NCBI GenBank assembly: GCA_015068035.1
Contig: SVLI01000004.1
Location: forward strand, 102,479 to 166,478
Source: Oscillospiraceae bacterium
Lineage (GTDB): Bacteria > Bacillota > Clostridia > Oscillospirales > Oscillospiraceae
Reading direction: 5' to 3'
Length of the DNA: 64,000 nucleotides
The position numbers and the translations under genes are program-made. The first letter of the stretch is position 1; every line of letters starts with the position of its first letter. Of the stretch, positions 44,088 through 52,814 are shown in pieces. The notes beneath the pieces were generated by a model. It was not told the origin of the DNA, made no database searches, and saw nothing but the letters and a program-made list of their open reading frames with translations.

Positions 44088-45167
44088 ATGAAAGAACTTT
44101 TAAGCAAGCTCATTCTGCACGGCCGCACCGTTTGGGAAGAAGAAACCCAGGCACTCTGGTGCAACTGGACCTGCTCCGGCATCAGCGTCCGCTTCACCGG
44201 CAGCCGCCTGAAGGCGAAGCTTTCTGTTCTCGCCGACAAGATGCCTGTTCTCCCCGGCTCTCCCCCGAGTCCTGACTTTTTCCCGCACATCGGCGTGGTG
44301 ACGGACGGAGAAAATCTGATTAACCGTCAGGATATCACAGCGGACGGCTGGTATGACCTCTGGCAGGGAGAACAGGGCGAGCACACGGTCCGGCTGGTAA
44401 AGCTCAGCGAGAATTCCCGCGGCAAGCTGGGCATTCTGGCGCTGGAGTGCGATGGGGAAATTCTCCCCTGCGACGCGGAGAAAAAGCCCGTTATGGAGAT
44501 TATTGGTGACTCCATCACCTGCGCATTCGGCAGCGAATCTGCCGACAATTCTCCCGAATTCCTCTGCTCCGAAGAAAACGGCTGGACATCCTACGGCGCG
44601 TTGGCCGCGCGCGAGCTCGGCTGCGAGTGGCGGCAGATCTGCGTTTCCGGCATCAGCGTCTGCCGGCCGGAGCACCCCATGTTCCCCATGGCCTCCATGG
44701 ACGAGATTTATCGCTTCACGGATCAGCTTTTCGATGAAAAGCGGGGCAAAGCGCCCGTTGACTTTGACTTCAAGGCCAATCCCGCCGACATCGTCGTGCT
44801 GAATCTTGGCACCAACGACTCCAACGCCATCCGCTTCTGTCCGGATTTTGGCAAGTACGCCGCCATGGAGGACTGGTTCCGGGATCATTACCGCGCTTTC
44901 CTCGCGCAGCTCCGTGAGCTTAACGGGCCGGACACCGCCATTGTCTGCACGCTGGGCTCTATGGACTACTATCTCTACGACCAGATTCTTCAGGCCGTGG
45001 AGCAGTACAAGGCCGAAACCGGCGATGAAAAGATCTATGCCTTCAAATTTGCCGGCATCAACATGATGACGGAGGGCTACGGCGCCATGGCGCACCCCTC
45101 GGCCAAGACGCAGGAGCGCATGGGCCGCGAGCTGGCTTTCCGGCTGCGTGAGCTGGGCATTTGCTGA
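44088..45167 (+). CDS. SGNH/GDSL esterase, CE2-like carbohydrate esterase
   Basis: The gene encodes 359 residues, ATG 44088 behind AAAGGAG. Residues 1-130 form a jelly-roll-like N-terminal domain (CSGISVRFTGSRLKAKL) as in carbohydrate esterase family 2. The SGNH core has Ser142 in IIGDSITCAFG, block III NLGTNDSN, and His in MAHPSAKTQ near 338. The acidic partner of the usual DxxH is replaced, giving a Ser-His dyad like that described for CE2 enzymes. It would remove acetyl groups from sugars. No secretion signal is visible, so oligosaccharides are probably imported first. Confidence 0.85.
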   Translation: MKELLSKLILHGRTVWEEETQALWCNWTCSGISVRFTGSRLKAKLSVLADKMPVLPGSPPSPDFFPHIGVVTDGENLINRQDITADGWYDLWQGEQGEHTVRLVKLSENSRGKLGILALECDGEILPCDAEKKPVMEIIGDSITCAFGSESADNSPEFLCSEENGWTSYGALAARELGCEWRQICVSGISVCRPEHPMFPMASMDEIYRFTDQLFDEKRGKAPVDFDFKANPADIVVLNLGTNDSNAIRFCPDFGKYAAMEDWFRDHYRAFLAQLRELNGPDTAIVCTLGSMDYYLYDQILQAVEQYKAETGDEKIYAFKFAGINMMTEGYGAMAHPSAKTQERMGRELAFRLRELGIC

Positions 45168-45177
45168 GGGCAAAAGT

Positions 45178-46098
45178 ATGACACTCAAAGAAAAACTTTC
45201 CGCTGTTTCCAACTGGCAGCCGCCCACCGTGCCGGAAACCATCCCGCACGGGGACATGCCCGGGGATAAGGTGCAGATTGGCGAAGAACACATCCGCAAG
45301 GCCAACATTCTTTTCCCAAGGGTGTTGGAGGAGATGGCGAAAATTCAATCCGAAAAAATCGTTCTCAGCGTCCACGGCGGATCCGGCGTGGGCAAGTCCG
45401 AAACCGCATCCCTACTGGGCTACTATCTGCGCGAACTGGGCATTGGCAGCTATGTGCTGTCCGGGGACAATTATCCCCGCCGCATCCCCCTGTATAATGA
45501 CGCTGAGCGCGCGCGCATTTTCCGCGCGGAGGGGCTGAAAGGTCTGCTCTCCTCTGGACTGTACAGCCCGGAGGTGCAGGAAAGCCTGAATACCCTGTGG
45601 GAGCAGGAGCTGGATCCCGATCCGGCGCAGGCAGAAAACTATCCCTGGCTGGCGGAATATCAAAAGTCCGGCCGCGCAGCGCTCTCCGGCTATCTGGGCA
45701 CGGCAAACGAGCAGGACTTTGACGAGATCAATTCCGTAATCGCCAATTTCCGCAGCGGCGCTCCGTCCGGCTGGTTCAAGCGGATGGGCCGCACGGAGGC
45801 CGAGCGCTGGTATTCCTCCATTGATCTGCGGGATGTGCAGGTGCTGATTCTGGAATGGACGCACGGCGGGAGCGCGCACCTGCAGGGTGTGGACATCCCC
45901 ATTCTGCTCCGCTCCACGCCGGAGGAAACCCGCGAACACCGGCGCAGCCGCGCGCGGGACGGCAAGACCGACTCGGCATTCACCACCATGGTGCTGGAAA
46001 TTGAGCAGAAGCTGCTTGATGACCGCGCCTGCTTTGCCAAAATCATTCTCAGCAAATCCGGTGAGCTGCTTGAAATCCCCTCCCCCGCCGCCGAATGA
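45178..46098 (+). CDS. P-loop kinase-like protein (annotated in relatives as adenylylsulfate kinase)
   Basis: Start ATG 45178 behind GAGGG gives 306 residues. Walker A GGSGVGKSET (about 67-76) is followed by LSGDNYPRRIP, which resembles phosphoribulokinase/uridine kinase substrate loops, and by VLILEWTHGGSAHLQG and the RSRARDGKTDSAFT region. The protein is not a typical APS kinase by length or motifs, and no sulfate genes lie nearby. A sugar or nucleoside kinase acting on the deacylated product of this operon is plausible. It ends the four-gene operon; a terminator follows. Confidence 0.65.
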   Translation: MTLKEKLSAVSNWQPPTVPETIPHGDMPGDKVQIGEEHIRKANILFPRVLEEMAKIQSEKIVLSVHGGSGVGKSETASLLGYYLRELGIGSYVLSGDNYPRRIPLYNDAERARIFRAEGLKGLLSSGLYSPEVQESLNTLWEQELDPDPAQAENYPWLAEYQKSGRAALSGYLGTANEQDFDEINSVIANFRSGAPSGWFKRMGRTEAERWYSSIDLRDVQVLILEWTHGGSAHLQGVDIPILLRSTPEETREHRRSRARDGKTDSAFTTMVLEIEQKLLDDRACFAKIILSKSGELLEIPSPAAE

Positions 46099-46135
46099 TT
46101 CTCTAAAACCGGATTTGGCAATAAACGGAAATAAA

Positions 46136-46185
46136 CACAAAAAAAGAACCGGCTGCCACATGGCAGCCGGTTCTTTTTTTCACTT
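46136..46185. terminator. Bidirectional terminator between kinase and carboxylesterase genes
   Basis: An 18-bp palindromic stem (46141-46158 with 46161-46178) with A and T tracts at its ends. Confidence 0.88.
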
Positions 46186-47763
46186 TTTCGGAACAAACCG
46201 GGAGAGGCGGTAAGGACTGATCGGGAATTCTTCTTCCTGCAGTCGGCTGTAGAAATAGCGGTATTTGTCAAAGCGCTCGCTTTCCAGCATATGCGTGTTG
46301 TTACACAGCTCGCAGATGTCAAAATCCTCTGCATATTTCTTCCACAGGGGACGATCTCCGCCATTCGGGTCACCGTTTGCGCAAAAATCCGCCCAGTATC
46401 CCTGAATCAATTCCATAAAGTCATAGTCGGCGCCGACCCAGTGGTAGTCAAAGAAGGGGTTTCGCTCGCCCTTGTCCACTCTGCCGAAAACATAGGGCAT
46501 CTCGGCACAATGGGGGCTGCCGGCATCGCGGCCGCGCTGCGTTTCGTTCTCCTTGCTCATGAGCCACACATAGGCGTTCCGGCCGTCGCGCGCGAGGACC
46601 TGCCCCAGCTTCACAGCGCCGAGAATCAGCGCATCCGAGGCGATGGTGCTGGTCATTTTCGCGGCCTGAACCCCGTTTTCCGCAGGATACCACTTTTTCA
46701 TATTCTCCACATTGTCGGGGAAAACTTCCTCCAGATAGGCATGATACTGCTCCACCGTGTAGGTTTCGGGATCCACACAGGGGAATTCCTGCGCGCAGGA
46801 TCCGATGAGCACATCAAAATCGTTATACTCCCCATCGTCGAGCATATCAGTGCACTGTCTGGGAATGAACTGTCCGTCCACGCAAAAGCCGAAGCCGTTG
46901 CCCATGCCCAGCGGCTCCTTGAACTTTTCGTAGGCATCAAAAAGCTCCCAGGCATCCCTTTCCCGCAGCTCAGCAATGGATTTGCAGCCGATTTGCTCCA
47001 TAAACTCCACGCCCAGCTTTTCGATTGCAGCACGCTCGCGCGGCTTCATGAAGCCCCAATAGATCGGGCCGCTTTCCACAGATACACGCTGCACGATGCC
47101 CTTCATCAGCGGCGAGACGTGAAGGACGCTCGTGCCGATTGCGCCGCCGGACTGTCCCGCCACGGTGATCCGCTCCGGGTCGCCGCCGAAGGCGGCGATA
47201 TTGTCCTTCACCCACTGGCAGGCCGCGCGCATATCGTAGAAGGCATAGTTGCCGGAAGTGCCGCCGGCCTCCGCCGTCAGCTCCGGATGCGCAAAAAAGC
47301 CGAAGAAGCCCAAACGGTAATTGATGGTGACCACGACAACATCCTTGCGCTTTGCAAACCCTTCGCCGTCGCAGACAACCTCGCAGCCGGAACCGGCGAT
47401 CATGCCGCCGCCATGAACCCAAATGAACACGGGCAGCTTTTCATCGGGAGATTTCGCAGGCGTCCAGACATTTAAGTACAGGCAATCCTCCTCATACTGG
47501 GAGGGCATCAGCATCTGCGCCAGGCCGTTCTCATCGTCGGGAAGCTCCGATGGATCCATCACGTGCTGGATGGCGGCCGCGGCGTACTGCGTCGCCTTGC
47601 GGACACCGCGCCATTTCCCCGCAGCCTTGGGATGGCGGAAGCGCAGCTGACCTACAGGCGGAGCTGCATAGGGAATGCCCTTAAAAATTTTCAGCTTTCC
47701 CTGCGTATAGCCCTGCAGCCAGCCTTCGTTCACCCTGACTTTTGCATTTTCAAAATCCGACAT
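46180..47763 (-). CDS. Type B carboxylesterase
   Basis: The gene encodes 527 residues, ATG 47763 behind AAGGAGGAG. FKGIPYAAPPVGQLRF, EDCLYLNVWTP, HGGG (117-120), NYRLGFFGF and nucleophile Ser205 in GQSGG are the hallmarks of family PF00135. No signal peptide is visible. It hydrolyses carboxylic esters, with acylated plant glycosides or drugs as possible substrates in gut bacteria. It converges on the esterase operon and has its own promoter, so control may be separate. Confidence 0.92.
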   Translation of the reverse strand: MSDFENAKVRVNEGWLQGYTQGKLKIFKGIPYAAPPVGQLRFRHPKAAGKWRGVRKATQYAAAAIQHVMDPSELPDDENGLAQMLMPSQYEEDCLYLNVWTPAKSPDEKLPVFIWVHGGGMIAGSGCEVVCDGEGFAKRKDVVVVTINYRLGFFGFFAHPELTAEAGGTSGNYAFYDMRAACQWVKDNIAAFGGDPERITVAGQSGGAIGTSVLHVSPLMKGIVQRVSVESGPIYWGFMKPRERAAIEKLGVEFMEQIGCKSIAELRERDAWELFDAYEKFKEPLGMGNGFGFCVDGQFIPRQCTDMLDDGEYNDFDVLIGSCAQEFPCVDPETYTVEQYHAYLEEVFPDNVENMKKWYPAENGVQAAKMTSTIASDALILGAVKLGQVLARDGRNAYVWLMSKENETQRGRDAGSPHCAEMPYVFGRVDKGERNPFFDYHWVGADYDFMELIQGYWADFCANGDPNGGDRPLWKKYAEDFDICELCNNTHMLESERFDKYRYFYSRLQEEEFPISPYRLSRFVPKK

Positions 47764-47877
47764 TTTGATGCTCCTCCTTCACCGGGCGCTGCGCGCCGCT
47801 TCTTCAGCCGGCGCCGCTTCGCACTTCCCTTTTCCCCGCGCGTTGCGGAAAATCCTCAAAAACGGGAATTTTCCTCC

Positions 47878-47905
47878 ATTATAACACGCATGAAGGAAAT
47901 CGCAA
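47878..47905 (-). promoter_or_regulatory. Promoter of the carboxylesterase gene
   Basis: Minus strand TTGCGA (47905-47900), 16-base spacer, extended TGT before TATAAT (47883-47878). The leader is about 108 bases. Confidence 0.65.
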
Positions 47906-48019
47906 AGGGAAAATACCATCTTAGCGGATGCATCCGCCCACGCGCCCTTATATTCATCCCTCAACAGTCCAATACATGTCCATAGAATGTTCGCGCTTTC
48001 CGGCGCGGCGCCCTCACGC

Positions 48020-48048
48020 TTGATAAATCCCGCACGATGCTTTATAAT
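48020..48048 (+). promoter_or_regulatory. Promoter of pepF
   Basis: TTGATA (48020-48025), 17-base spacer, TATAAT (48043-48048). The rest of 47906-48019 shows nothing recognisable. Confidence 0.82.
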
Positions 48049-48093
48049 CGTCTAAACCGCAATTATACAGCCCTTTATAACGGAGGATTCGCT

Positions 48094-49797
48094 ATGAAAT
48101 TTTCGGAGATGAAGTATGAACGCCCGGCGCTGGACGCCGTGAAGGCGGAGCTCTCTGCGCTGACGGAGGCGCTTAAAAACGCAAAGACTTATGCGGAGGC
48201 GCGGGAAGCTTTCCTGCGGATGGAAACCGCATCGAAGCATCTGTCCACAGCGTCAACGCTGGCGAGCATTCGCCATTCCATCGACACGCGCGACAGTTTC
48301 TACGATGACGAGGTCAACTTCTGGAACGCCGCTTCGCCGGAACTGCAGGAATATCAGCAGGCCTGGACCATGGCCATGCTCAGCTCCGAATTCCGCCCCG
48401 ATTTCACGGAGGAATTCGGCAGTCTCATGTTCATGAACGCGGAGATTGAGCTCAAGACCTTCTCCCCCGAGATCATCCCGGAGCTGCAAAAAGAAAACGA
48501 GCTCACAACGGAATACGAAAAGCTGCTCGCCTCGGCGCAGATTCCCTTTGAGGGCGGGGTTTACACCATCTCGCAGATGACGCCATTCAAGAACGATGCG
48601 GACGACGCGCGCCGGCTGGCCGCCTGGAAGGCGGAGGGACAGTGGTACAAGGACAATCAGGAAAAGCTCGACGCGATCTATGACGAGCTGACGCATCTGC
48701 GCGACAGCATGGGCAAAAAGCTGGGGCTTGGCGGCTACACGCCCCTCGGCTACTATCGCATGGGTCGCAACTGCTACAGCAAGGAAGACGTTGAGAAATT
48801 CCGCGCCGCCGTGCGGGAATACCTCGTGCCGCTGGCCGACAAGGTCTATCGGCGGCAGGCGGAACGCCTCGGCAAGACCTATCCGATGAGCTTTGCCGAC
48901 TGTGCGCTGGAATTCCGCTCCGGCAACCCCAAGCCGCAGGGCAGCGCCGACGACGTGCTGGACGCCGGCAGGCGCTTCTATGAAGCGCTCAGCCCGGAGA
49001 CCGGGGAGTTCTTCAACATGATGCTGGAAAACGGACTGATGGACGTGCTCTCCACCGAGGGCAAGGAGGGCGGCGGCTACTGCGCGGGCATCGCCGACTA
49101 CGGCGTGCCTTTTATCTTCGCCAATTTCAACGGCACGCAGGGCGATGTGGAGGTCGTCACGCACGAGGCCGGCCACGCTTTTGCCGACTGGCTCAACCGC
49201 GACCGGATCCCGCACGAATACTGCTTCCCCAGTCTGGAGGCCTGCGAGGTGCATTCCATGTCCATGGAATTTTTCGCCGAGCCCTGGGCGGAGAACTTCT
49301 TCGGCGCAGATGCAAAGAAGTTCCTTTACAGTCACCTGTCCGGCGCAATCACCTTCATCCCCTACGGCACAATGGTGGATCATTTCCAGCACGAGGTCTA
49401 TGAAAAGCCGGACATGAGCCCCGCGGAGCGGCACGCCGTTTGGAAATCGCTGCTGGGCGTCTACATGCCGTGGCTGCGGCTGGACGGCGAGATCCCCTTC
49501 TACGCCGAGGGCGAGGGCTGGCAGCGTCAGCATCACATCTATTCCTGCCCCTTCTACTATATCGACTACTGCCTCGCGCAGACCGTTTCGCTGCAGTTTT
49601 GGGCAATGATCCAAAACGACAAACAGGACGCCTGGGCGCATTACATGGCCTACACGCAGCAGGGCGGCAGCCGCACCTTTACCGAACTGCTTGAAAACGC
49701 CGGACTGCAGAGCCCCTTTGACGAGGCCTGTCTGCGCGGCGTCTGCTCGCGGGCGGACGCGCATCTTGACGCTTTCGACCTGACCGGCATCGCCTGA
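48094..49797 (+). CDS. pepF: M3 family oligoendopeptidase
   Basis: Start ATG 48094 behind CGGAGG gives 567 residues. The zinc motif HEAGH (357-361 in VVTHEAGHAFADW) and the downstream EACEVHSMSMEFF glutamate identify family M3, and HHIYSCPFYYIDYCLAQTVS is a conserved C-terminal segment. The enzyme trims short peptides in the cytosol. The length fits the M3 subgroup of Clostridia, shorter than Lactococcus PepF (about 600). It is a single-gene transcript with strong promoter and terminator. Confidence 0.94.
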   Translation: MKFSEMKYERPALDAVKAELSALTEALKNAKTYAEAREAFLRMETASKHLSTASTLASIRHSIDTRDSFYDDEVNFWNAASPELQEYQQAWTMAMLSSEFRPDFTEEFGSLMFMNAEIELKTFSPEIIPELQKENELTTEYEKLLASAQIPFEGGVYTISQMTPFKNDADDARRLAAWKAEGQWYKDNQEKLDAIYDELTHLRDSMGKKLGLGGYTPLGYYRMGRNCYSKEDVEKFRAAVREYLVPLADKVYRRQAERLGKTYPMSFADCALEFRSGNPKPQGSADDVLDAGRRFYEALSPETGEFFNMMLENGLMDVLSTEGKEGGGYCAGIADYGVPFIFANFNGTQGDVEVVTHEAGHAFADWLNRDRIPHEYCFPSLEACEVHSMSMEFFAEPWAENFFGADAKKFLYSHLSGAITFIPYGTMVDHFQHEVYEKPDMSPAERHAVWKSLLGVYMPWLRLDGEIPFYAEGEGWQRQHHIYSCPFYYIDYCLAQTVSLQFWAMIQNDKQDAWAHYMAYTQQGGSRTFTELLENAGLQSPFDEACLRGVCSRADAHLDAFDLTGIA

Positions 49798-49810
49798 ATC
49801 GCCGAAACGC

Positions 49811-49855
49811 AAAAAAGAGCTGACGGATTTCATCCGTCAGCTCTTTTTTTATTTT
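49811..49855. terminator. Bidirectional terminator between pepF and the DtxR-family gene
   Basis: A perfect 18-bp stem (49811-49828 with 49832-49849), loop TTC, with T-runs on both strands. Confidence 0.9.
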
Positions 49856-49873
49856 TTATTACAGGCGCATTAT

Positions 49874-50242
49874 TTATTTGTATTTTTCATAGTGTGCCTT
49901 CAGGCCGTTAAAGGTCTCTTCGCTGATGACATGTTCAATTCGGCAGGCATCTTCCGCCGCGGTTTGCGCATCAATGCCCATGGCGATCAATATATTGGTA
50001 ATAACGGTATGGCGCTCAAAAATCTTTTCCGCCATCTCGGCGCCCTCCGCGGTGAGGGTAATGAAGCCGTCCGCATCCATCTCAAGATAGCCCTGCTTTC
50101 TGAGCAGGCCGACGCCCCGGCTGACGCTCGCCCGGGAATAATTCATATGCTCCGCTACATCCACGGAACGAACAGAGTTTTTGGATTTGCACAGCACATA
50201 GATGGATTCAAGATACATCTCACCCGATTCTTTCAGGGACAT
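49874..50242 (-). CDS. DtxR/MntR family metal-dependent transcriptional regulator
   Basis: Start ATG 50242 behind GGAGGC gives 122 residues. The winged helix starts at SGEMYLESIYVLCKSKNSVRSVDVAEHMNYSRASVSRGV, then LTAEGAEMAEKIFERH and the dimerisation domain with metal ligands (CRIEHVISEE). There is no C-terminal SH3/FeoA-like domain. Divergence from feoA-feoB and three palindromes there suggest an iron-sensing repressor of the feo genes, though manganese cannot be excluded. In DtxR proteins Fe(II) binding turns on DNA binding. Confidence 0.9.
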   Translation of the reverse strand: MSLKESGEMYLESIYVLCKSKNSVRSVDVAEHMNYSRASVSRGVGLLRKQGYLEMDADGFITLTAEGAEMAEKIFERHTVITNILIAMGIDAQTAAEDACRIEHVISEETFNGLKAHYEKYK

Positions 50243-50290
50243 GATAAAGCCTCCGTTTCGTTTGGTGATTGTGCGTGTTTCGCCGCAAAC

Positions 50291-50319
50291 AGTATAGCAC
50301 ACTTTTTGCATAAAATGAA
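50291..50319 (-). promoter_or_regulatory. Promoter of the DtxR-family gene
   Basis: Minus strand TTCATT (50319-50314), 17-base spacer, extended TGC before TATACT (50296-50291), 49 bases before the start. Confidence 0.65.
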
Positions 50320-50357
50320 CAGTTTTTGTTTTTTAAGAAGAAAAAATGAAAAAACGA

Positions 50358-50386
50358 TTGACAAATCGCGCAAAATTCCGTATACT
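50358..50386 (+). promoter_or_regulatory. Promoter of the feo operon
   Basis: TTGACA (50358-50363), 17-base spacer, TATACT (50381-50386). Transcription would start near 50393, just before the first palindrome. Confidence 0.85.
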
Positions 50387-50394
50387 TTGATGCA

Positions 50395-50410
50395 GTTAGC
50401 TGCTGCTAAC
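50395..50410. promoter_or_regulatory. Putative iron-regulator operator 1
   Basis: Palindrome GTTAGC-TGCT-GCTAAC located at the predicted transcription start of feoA. The arms resemble the core of DtxR/IdeR boxes (TTAGGTTAGC-type). Binding here would block the polymerase. Confidence 0.7.
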
Positions 50411-50427
50411 AACTTTTTAGCTCATCT

Positions 50428-50443
50428 GTTAGCGTTCGCTAAC
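50428..50443. promoter_or_regulatory. Putative iron-regulator operator 2
   Basis: Palindrome GTTAGC-GTTC-GCTAAC, same arms and spacing as operator 1, centred 33 bases (about three helical turns) downstream of it. Confidence 0.7.
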
Positions 50444-50465
50444 AAGAATTCACGTAAAGGTAGCG

Positions 50466-50687
50466 GTGACGGATATGACGCTGAGAGATGCTATTGAAGG
50501 AAAAGAATACACCATCAGACATATTGCGACCGAGGACGAGGAGCTCAACGCCTTTCTGTTTTCTCTCGGCTGTTACAGCGGCGAAACCATCACCGTTGTT
50601 TCCCGCATGAAGGGCGGCTGTGTCGTCTCCATCAAGGACGGCAGATACCATATTGATAACCCTCTGGCCGAGGCCATCGAGGTCTGA
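50466..50687 (+). CDS. feoA: Ferrous iron transport protein A
   Basis: The gene encodes 73 residues. GTG 50466 is chosen because AAAGG lies at the right distance; ATG 50475 would be three codons shorter. An SH3-like fold is indicated by ELNAFLFSLGCYSGETITVVSRMKGGCVVSIKDGRYHI, with the late AEAIEV strand. FeoA binds FeoB and assists ferrous iron uptake. It precedes feoB, separated by a weak terminator and a third palindrome. Confidence 0.93.
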   Translation: MTDMTLRDAIEGKEYTIRHIATEDEELNAFLFSLGCYSGETITVVSRMKGGCVVSIKDGRYHIDNPLAEAIEV

Positions 50688-50697
50688 TTCAAATCGC

Positions 50698-50721
50698 GCT
50701 GATACAAAATCAGCCTTTTTT
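50698..50721 (+). terminator. Weak terminator or attenuator between feoA and feoB
   Basis: Stem GCTGAT/ATCAGC (50698-50703 with 50709-50714), loop ACAAA, then CTTTTTTG. The stem is only six pairs, so partial read-through into feoB is expected. Confidence 0.6.
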
Positions 50722-50731
50722 GCGCCCCTTT

Positions 50732-50747
50732 GTTAGCGGCGGCTAAC
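50732..50747. promoter_or_regulatory. Putative iron-regulator operator 3
   Basis: Palindrome GTTAGC-GGCG-GCTAAC, 66 bases before feoB. No strong promoter sits between it and feoB, although TTGAAT (50763-50768) is nearby, so a repressor here might act as a roadblock or control an internal feoB promoter. Confidence 0.65.
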
Positions 50748-50813
50748 AGGCGTGCAACAACTTGAATTGCTGAAATTTTTATACAGTCAGGAAAGTACAG
50801 GAGGAAAATCCCC

Positions 50814-52808
50814 ATGAGAATTGCTTTGACAGGCAACCCGAACTCCGGCAAGACCACAATGTACAATGCTCTGACCGGCCGCAATGAAAAAGTCGGCAAC
50901 TGGGCAGGTGTTACCGTAGACAAAAAAGAGCACCCGATCAAAAGGACGTATGCAGGCAGTGCACAGCTGATCGCGGTTGACCTTCCCGGTGCATATTCCA
51001 TGTCTCCCTTCACCAGTGAAGAGAGCATCACCAGCTCCTATGTGAAAAAGGAAGATCCCGATGTCATCATCAACATTGTGGACGCCACCAATCTCAGCCG
51101 CAGCCTTTTCTTCACCACACAGCTTTTGGAGCTTGGCATCCCCGTTGTTGTTGCGCTCAACAAGAGCGACCTCAACGAACGGAAAGGCACCAAGATTGAT
51201 GTGGATGCCCTGTCGGCAAAGCTTGGCTGCCCCGTCGTGAACACCGTTTCTACCTCTGCAGAAGGCCTGAAGGCGGTTGTTGAAGCTGCGGTTGCGCGCG
51301 CAAACGGCACGCAGATCGCGCCTTATGTGCAGGGCGACATCGACCTGACGGACAAGGCTGTTGTTGAAGCCGCGGACCGCAAGCGCTTTGATTTTGTAAA
51401 TAAGATCGTTAAGGATGTCGAGACCCGCAAGGTTCTCACCAAGGACAAGAACTTCGGCGATAAGATTGATGCCGTCCTCACAAACAAGTGGCTTGGCATT
51501 CCGATTTTCGCCGTCGTGATGTTCCTTGTATTCCAGATTTCTCAAGTTTGGGTCGGCACGCCGATTGCTGACCTTCTCGTTGGCTGGCTTGAGTCTTTCC
51601 AGGGCTGGATCGGCGAGCTTCTCAGCAATGCAAGTCCGCTTCTCTCCGCCATCCTTGTTGACGGCGTGATCGGCGGTGTGGTTGCCGTTGTCGGTTTCCT
51701 CCCGCTGGTTATGGTTATGTACTTCCTCATCGCGCTGCTCGAGGATTGCGGCTATATGTCCCGCGTTGCCGTTGTGCTTGACCCGATCTTCAAGAAAGTC
51801 GGCCTCTCCGGCAAATCCGTAATTCCCTTTGTGATCACCATCGGCTGTGCGGTTCCCGGCATCATGGCAAGCCGCACCATCCGCAACGAGCGCGAGAGGA
51901 GAGCCACCGCCATGCTCGCTCCCTTTATGCCTTGCGGCGCAAAAATCCCCGTTATTGCTCTCTTTGCGGGCGCATTCTTCGATGATGCAGGCTGGGTGAG
52001 CACATTGATGTACCTCTCCGGTATCGTACTTATTTTCCTCGGCGCTCTCCTCGTCAATAAGATCGCCGGCCACAAGGCAAGAAAATCCTTCTTCATTATC
52101 GAGCTTCCCGAATATAAAGCACCTTCCATCTGGAATGCATTCAAATCCATGTGCAGCCGCGGCTGGGCTTATATCGTCAAGGCAAGCACCATTATTCTTC
52201 TTTGCAACACCGTCGTGCAGCTTATGCAGACCTTTGACTGGTCGTTTGCCGTTGCCGAAAGCGCCGACACCTCCATTTTGGCATCCATCGCCGGGCCGTT
52301 TGCATACCTTCTCGTGCCCATCGTCGGCGTTCTCTCCTGGCAGCTTGCAGCCGCCGCAGTCACCGGCCTCATCGCGAAGGAAAACGTCGTCGGCACTTTG
52401 GCTGTTTGCTTCGTCGGGCTTGAAAACCTGATTGATGCCGAGGAGCTCGCCATTTTGGAGGGCGCGGGCGCAGAGGTCGCGGGCATTATGGCCATCACCA
52501 AAGTTGCGGCGCTGGCATACCTGATGTTCAACCTCTATTCTCCCCCCTGCTTTGCAGCCATCGGCGCCATGAATGCCGAAATGAAGAGCCGCAAGTGGCT
52601 TTGGGGCGGCATCGGTTTGCAGCTCGCCATCGGCTATACGGCCGGCTATCTCGTATATACCGTCGGCACGCTCATCACCGCGCCGGAGACTCTGAATATT
52701 ACCGCTGCAATCGCCGGTCTGCTTGCCGTGATCGCCTTTGTGCTGATTATCCTTGCGCTGATTCACAACACAGGCAAAAAGATGAAAACCGCGCTCGCCC
52801 ACAGGTAA
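50814..52808 (+). CDS. feoB: Ferrous iron transport protein B
   Basis: A 664-residue protein, ATG 50814 behind CAGGAGG. The cytosolic G domain has G1 GNPNSGKTT (6-14), DLPGAYSM (G3) and NKSD (G4). The membrane part has two Gate-type repeats with the conserved CGYMSRVAVVLD and PFMPCGAKIPV regions. It transports Fe(II) across the membrane. The size matches the shorter Firmicutes FeoB. It is followed after six bases by the Cys-rich partner gene. Confidence 0.97.
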   Translation: MRIALTGNPNSGKTTMYNALTGRNEKVGNWAGVTVDKKEHPIKRTYAGSAQLIAVDLPGAYSMSPFTSEESITSSYVKKEDPDVIINIVDATNLSRSLFFTTQLLELGIPVVVALNKSDLNERKGTKIDVDALSAKLGCPVVNTVSTSAEGLKAVVEAAVARANGTQIAPYVQGDIDLTDKAVVEAADRKRFDFVNKIVKDVETRKVLTKDKNFGDKIDAVLTNKWLGIPIFAVVMFLVFQISQVWVGTPIADLLVGWLESFQGWIGELLSNASPLLSAILVDGVIGGVVAVVGFLPLVMVMYFLIALLEDCGYMSRVAVVLDPIFKKVGLSGKSVIPFVITIGCAVPGIMASRTIRNERERRATAMLAPFMPCGAKIPVIALFAGAFFDDAGWVSTLMYLSGIVLIFLGALLVNKIAGHKARKSFFIIELPEYKAPSIWNAFKSMCSRGWAYIVKASTIILLCNTVVQLMQTFDWSFAVAESADTSILASIAGPFAYLLVPIVGVLSWQLAAAAVTGLIAKENVVGTLAVCFVGLENLIDAEELAILEGAGAEVAGIMAITKVAALAYLMFNLYSPPCFAAIGAMNAEMKSRKWLWGGIGLQLAIGYTAGYLVYTVGTLITAPETLNITAAIAGLLAVIAFVLIILALIHNTGKKMKTALAHR

Positions 52809-52814
52809 ACGATT

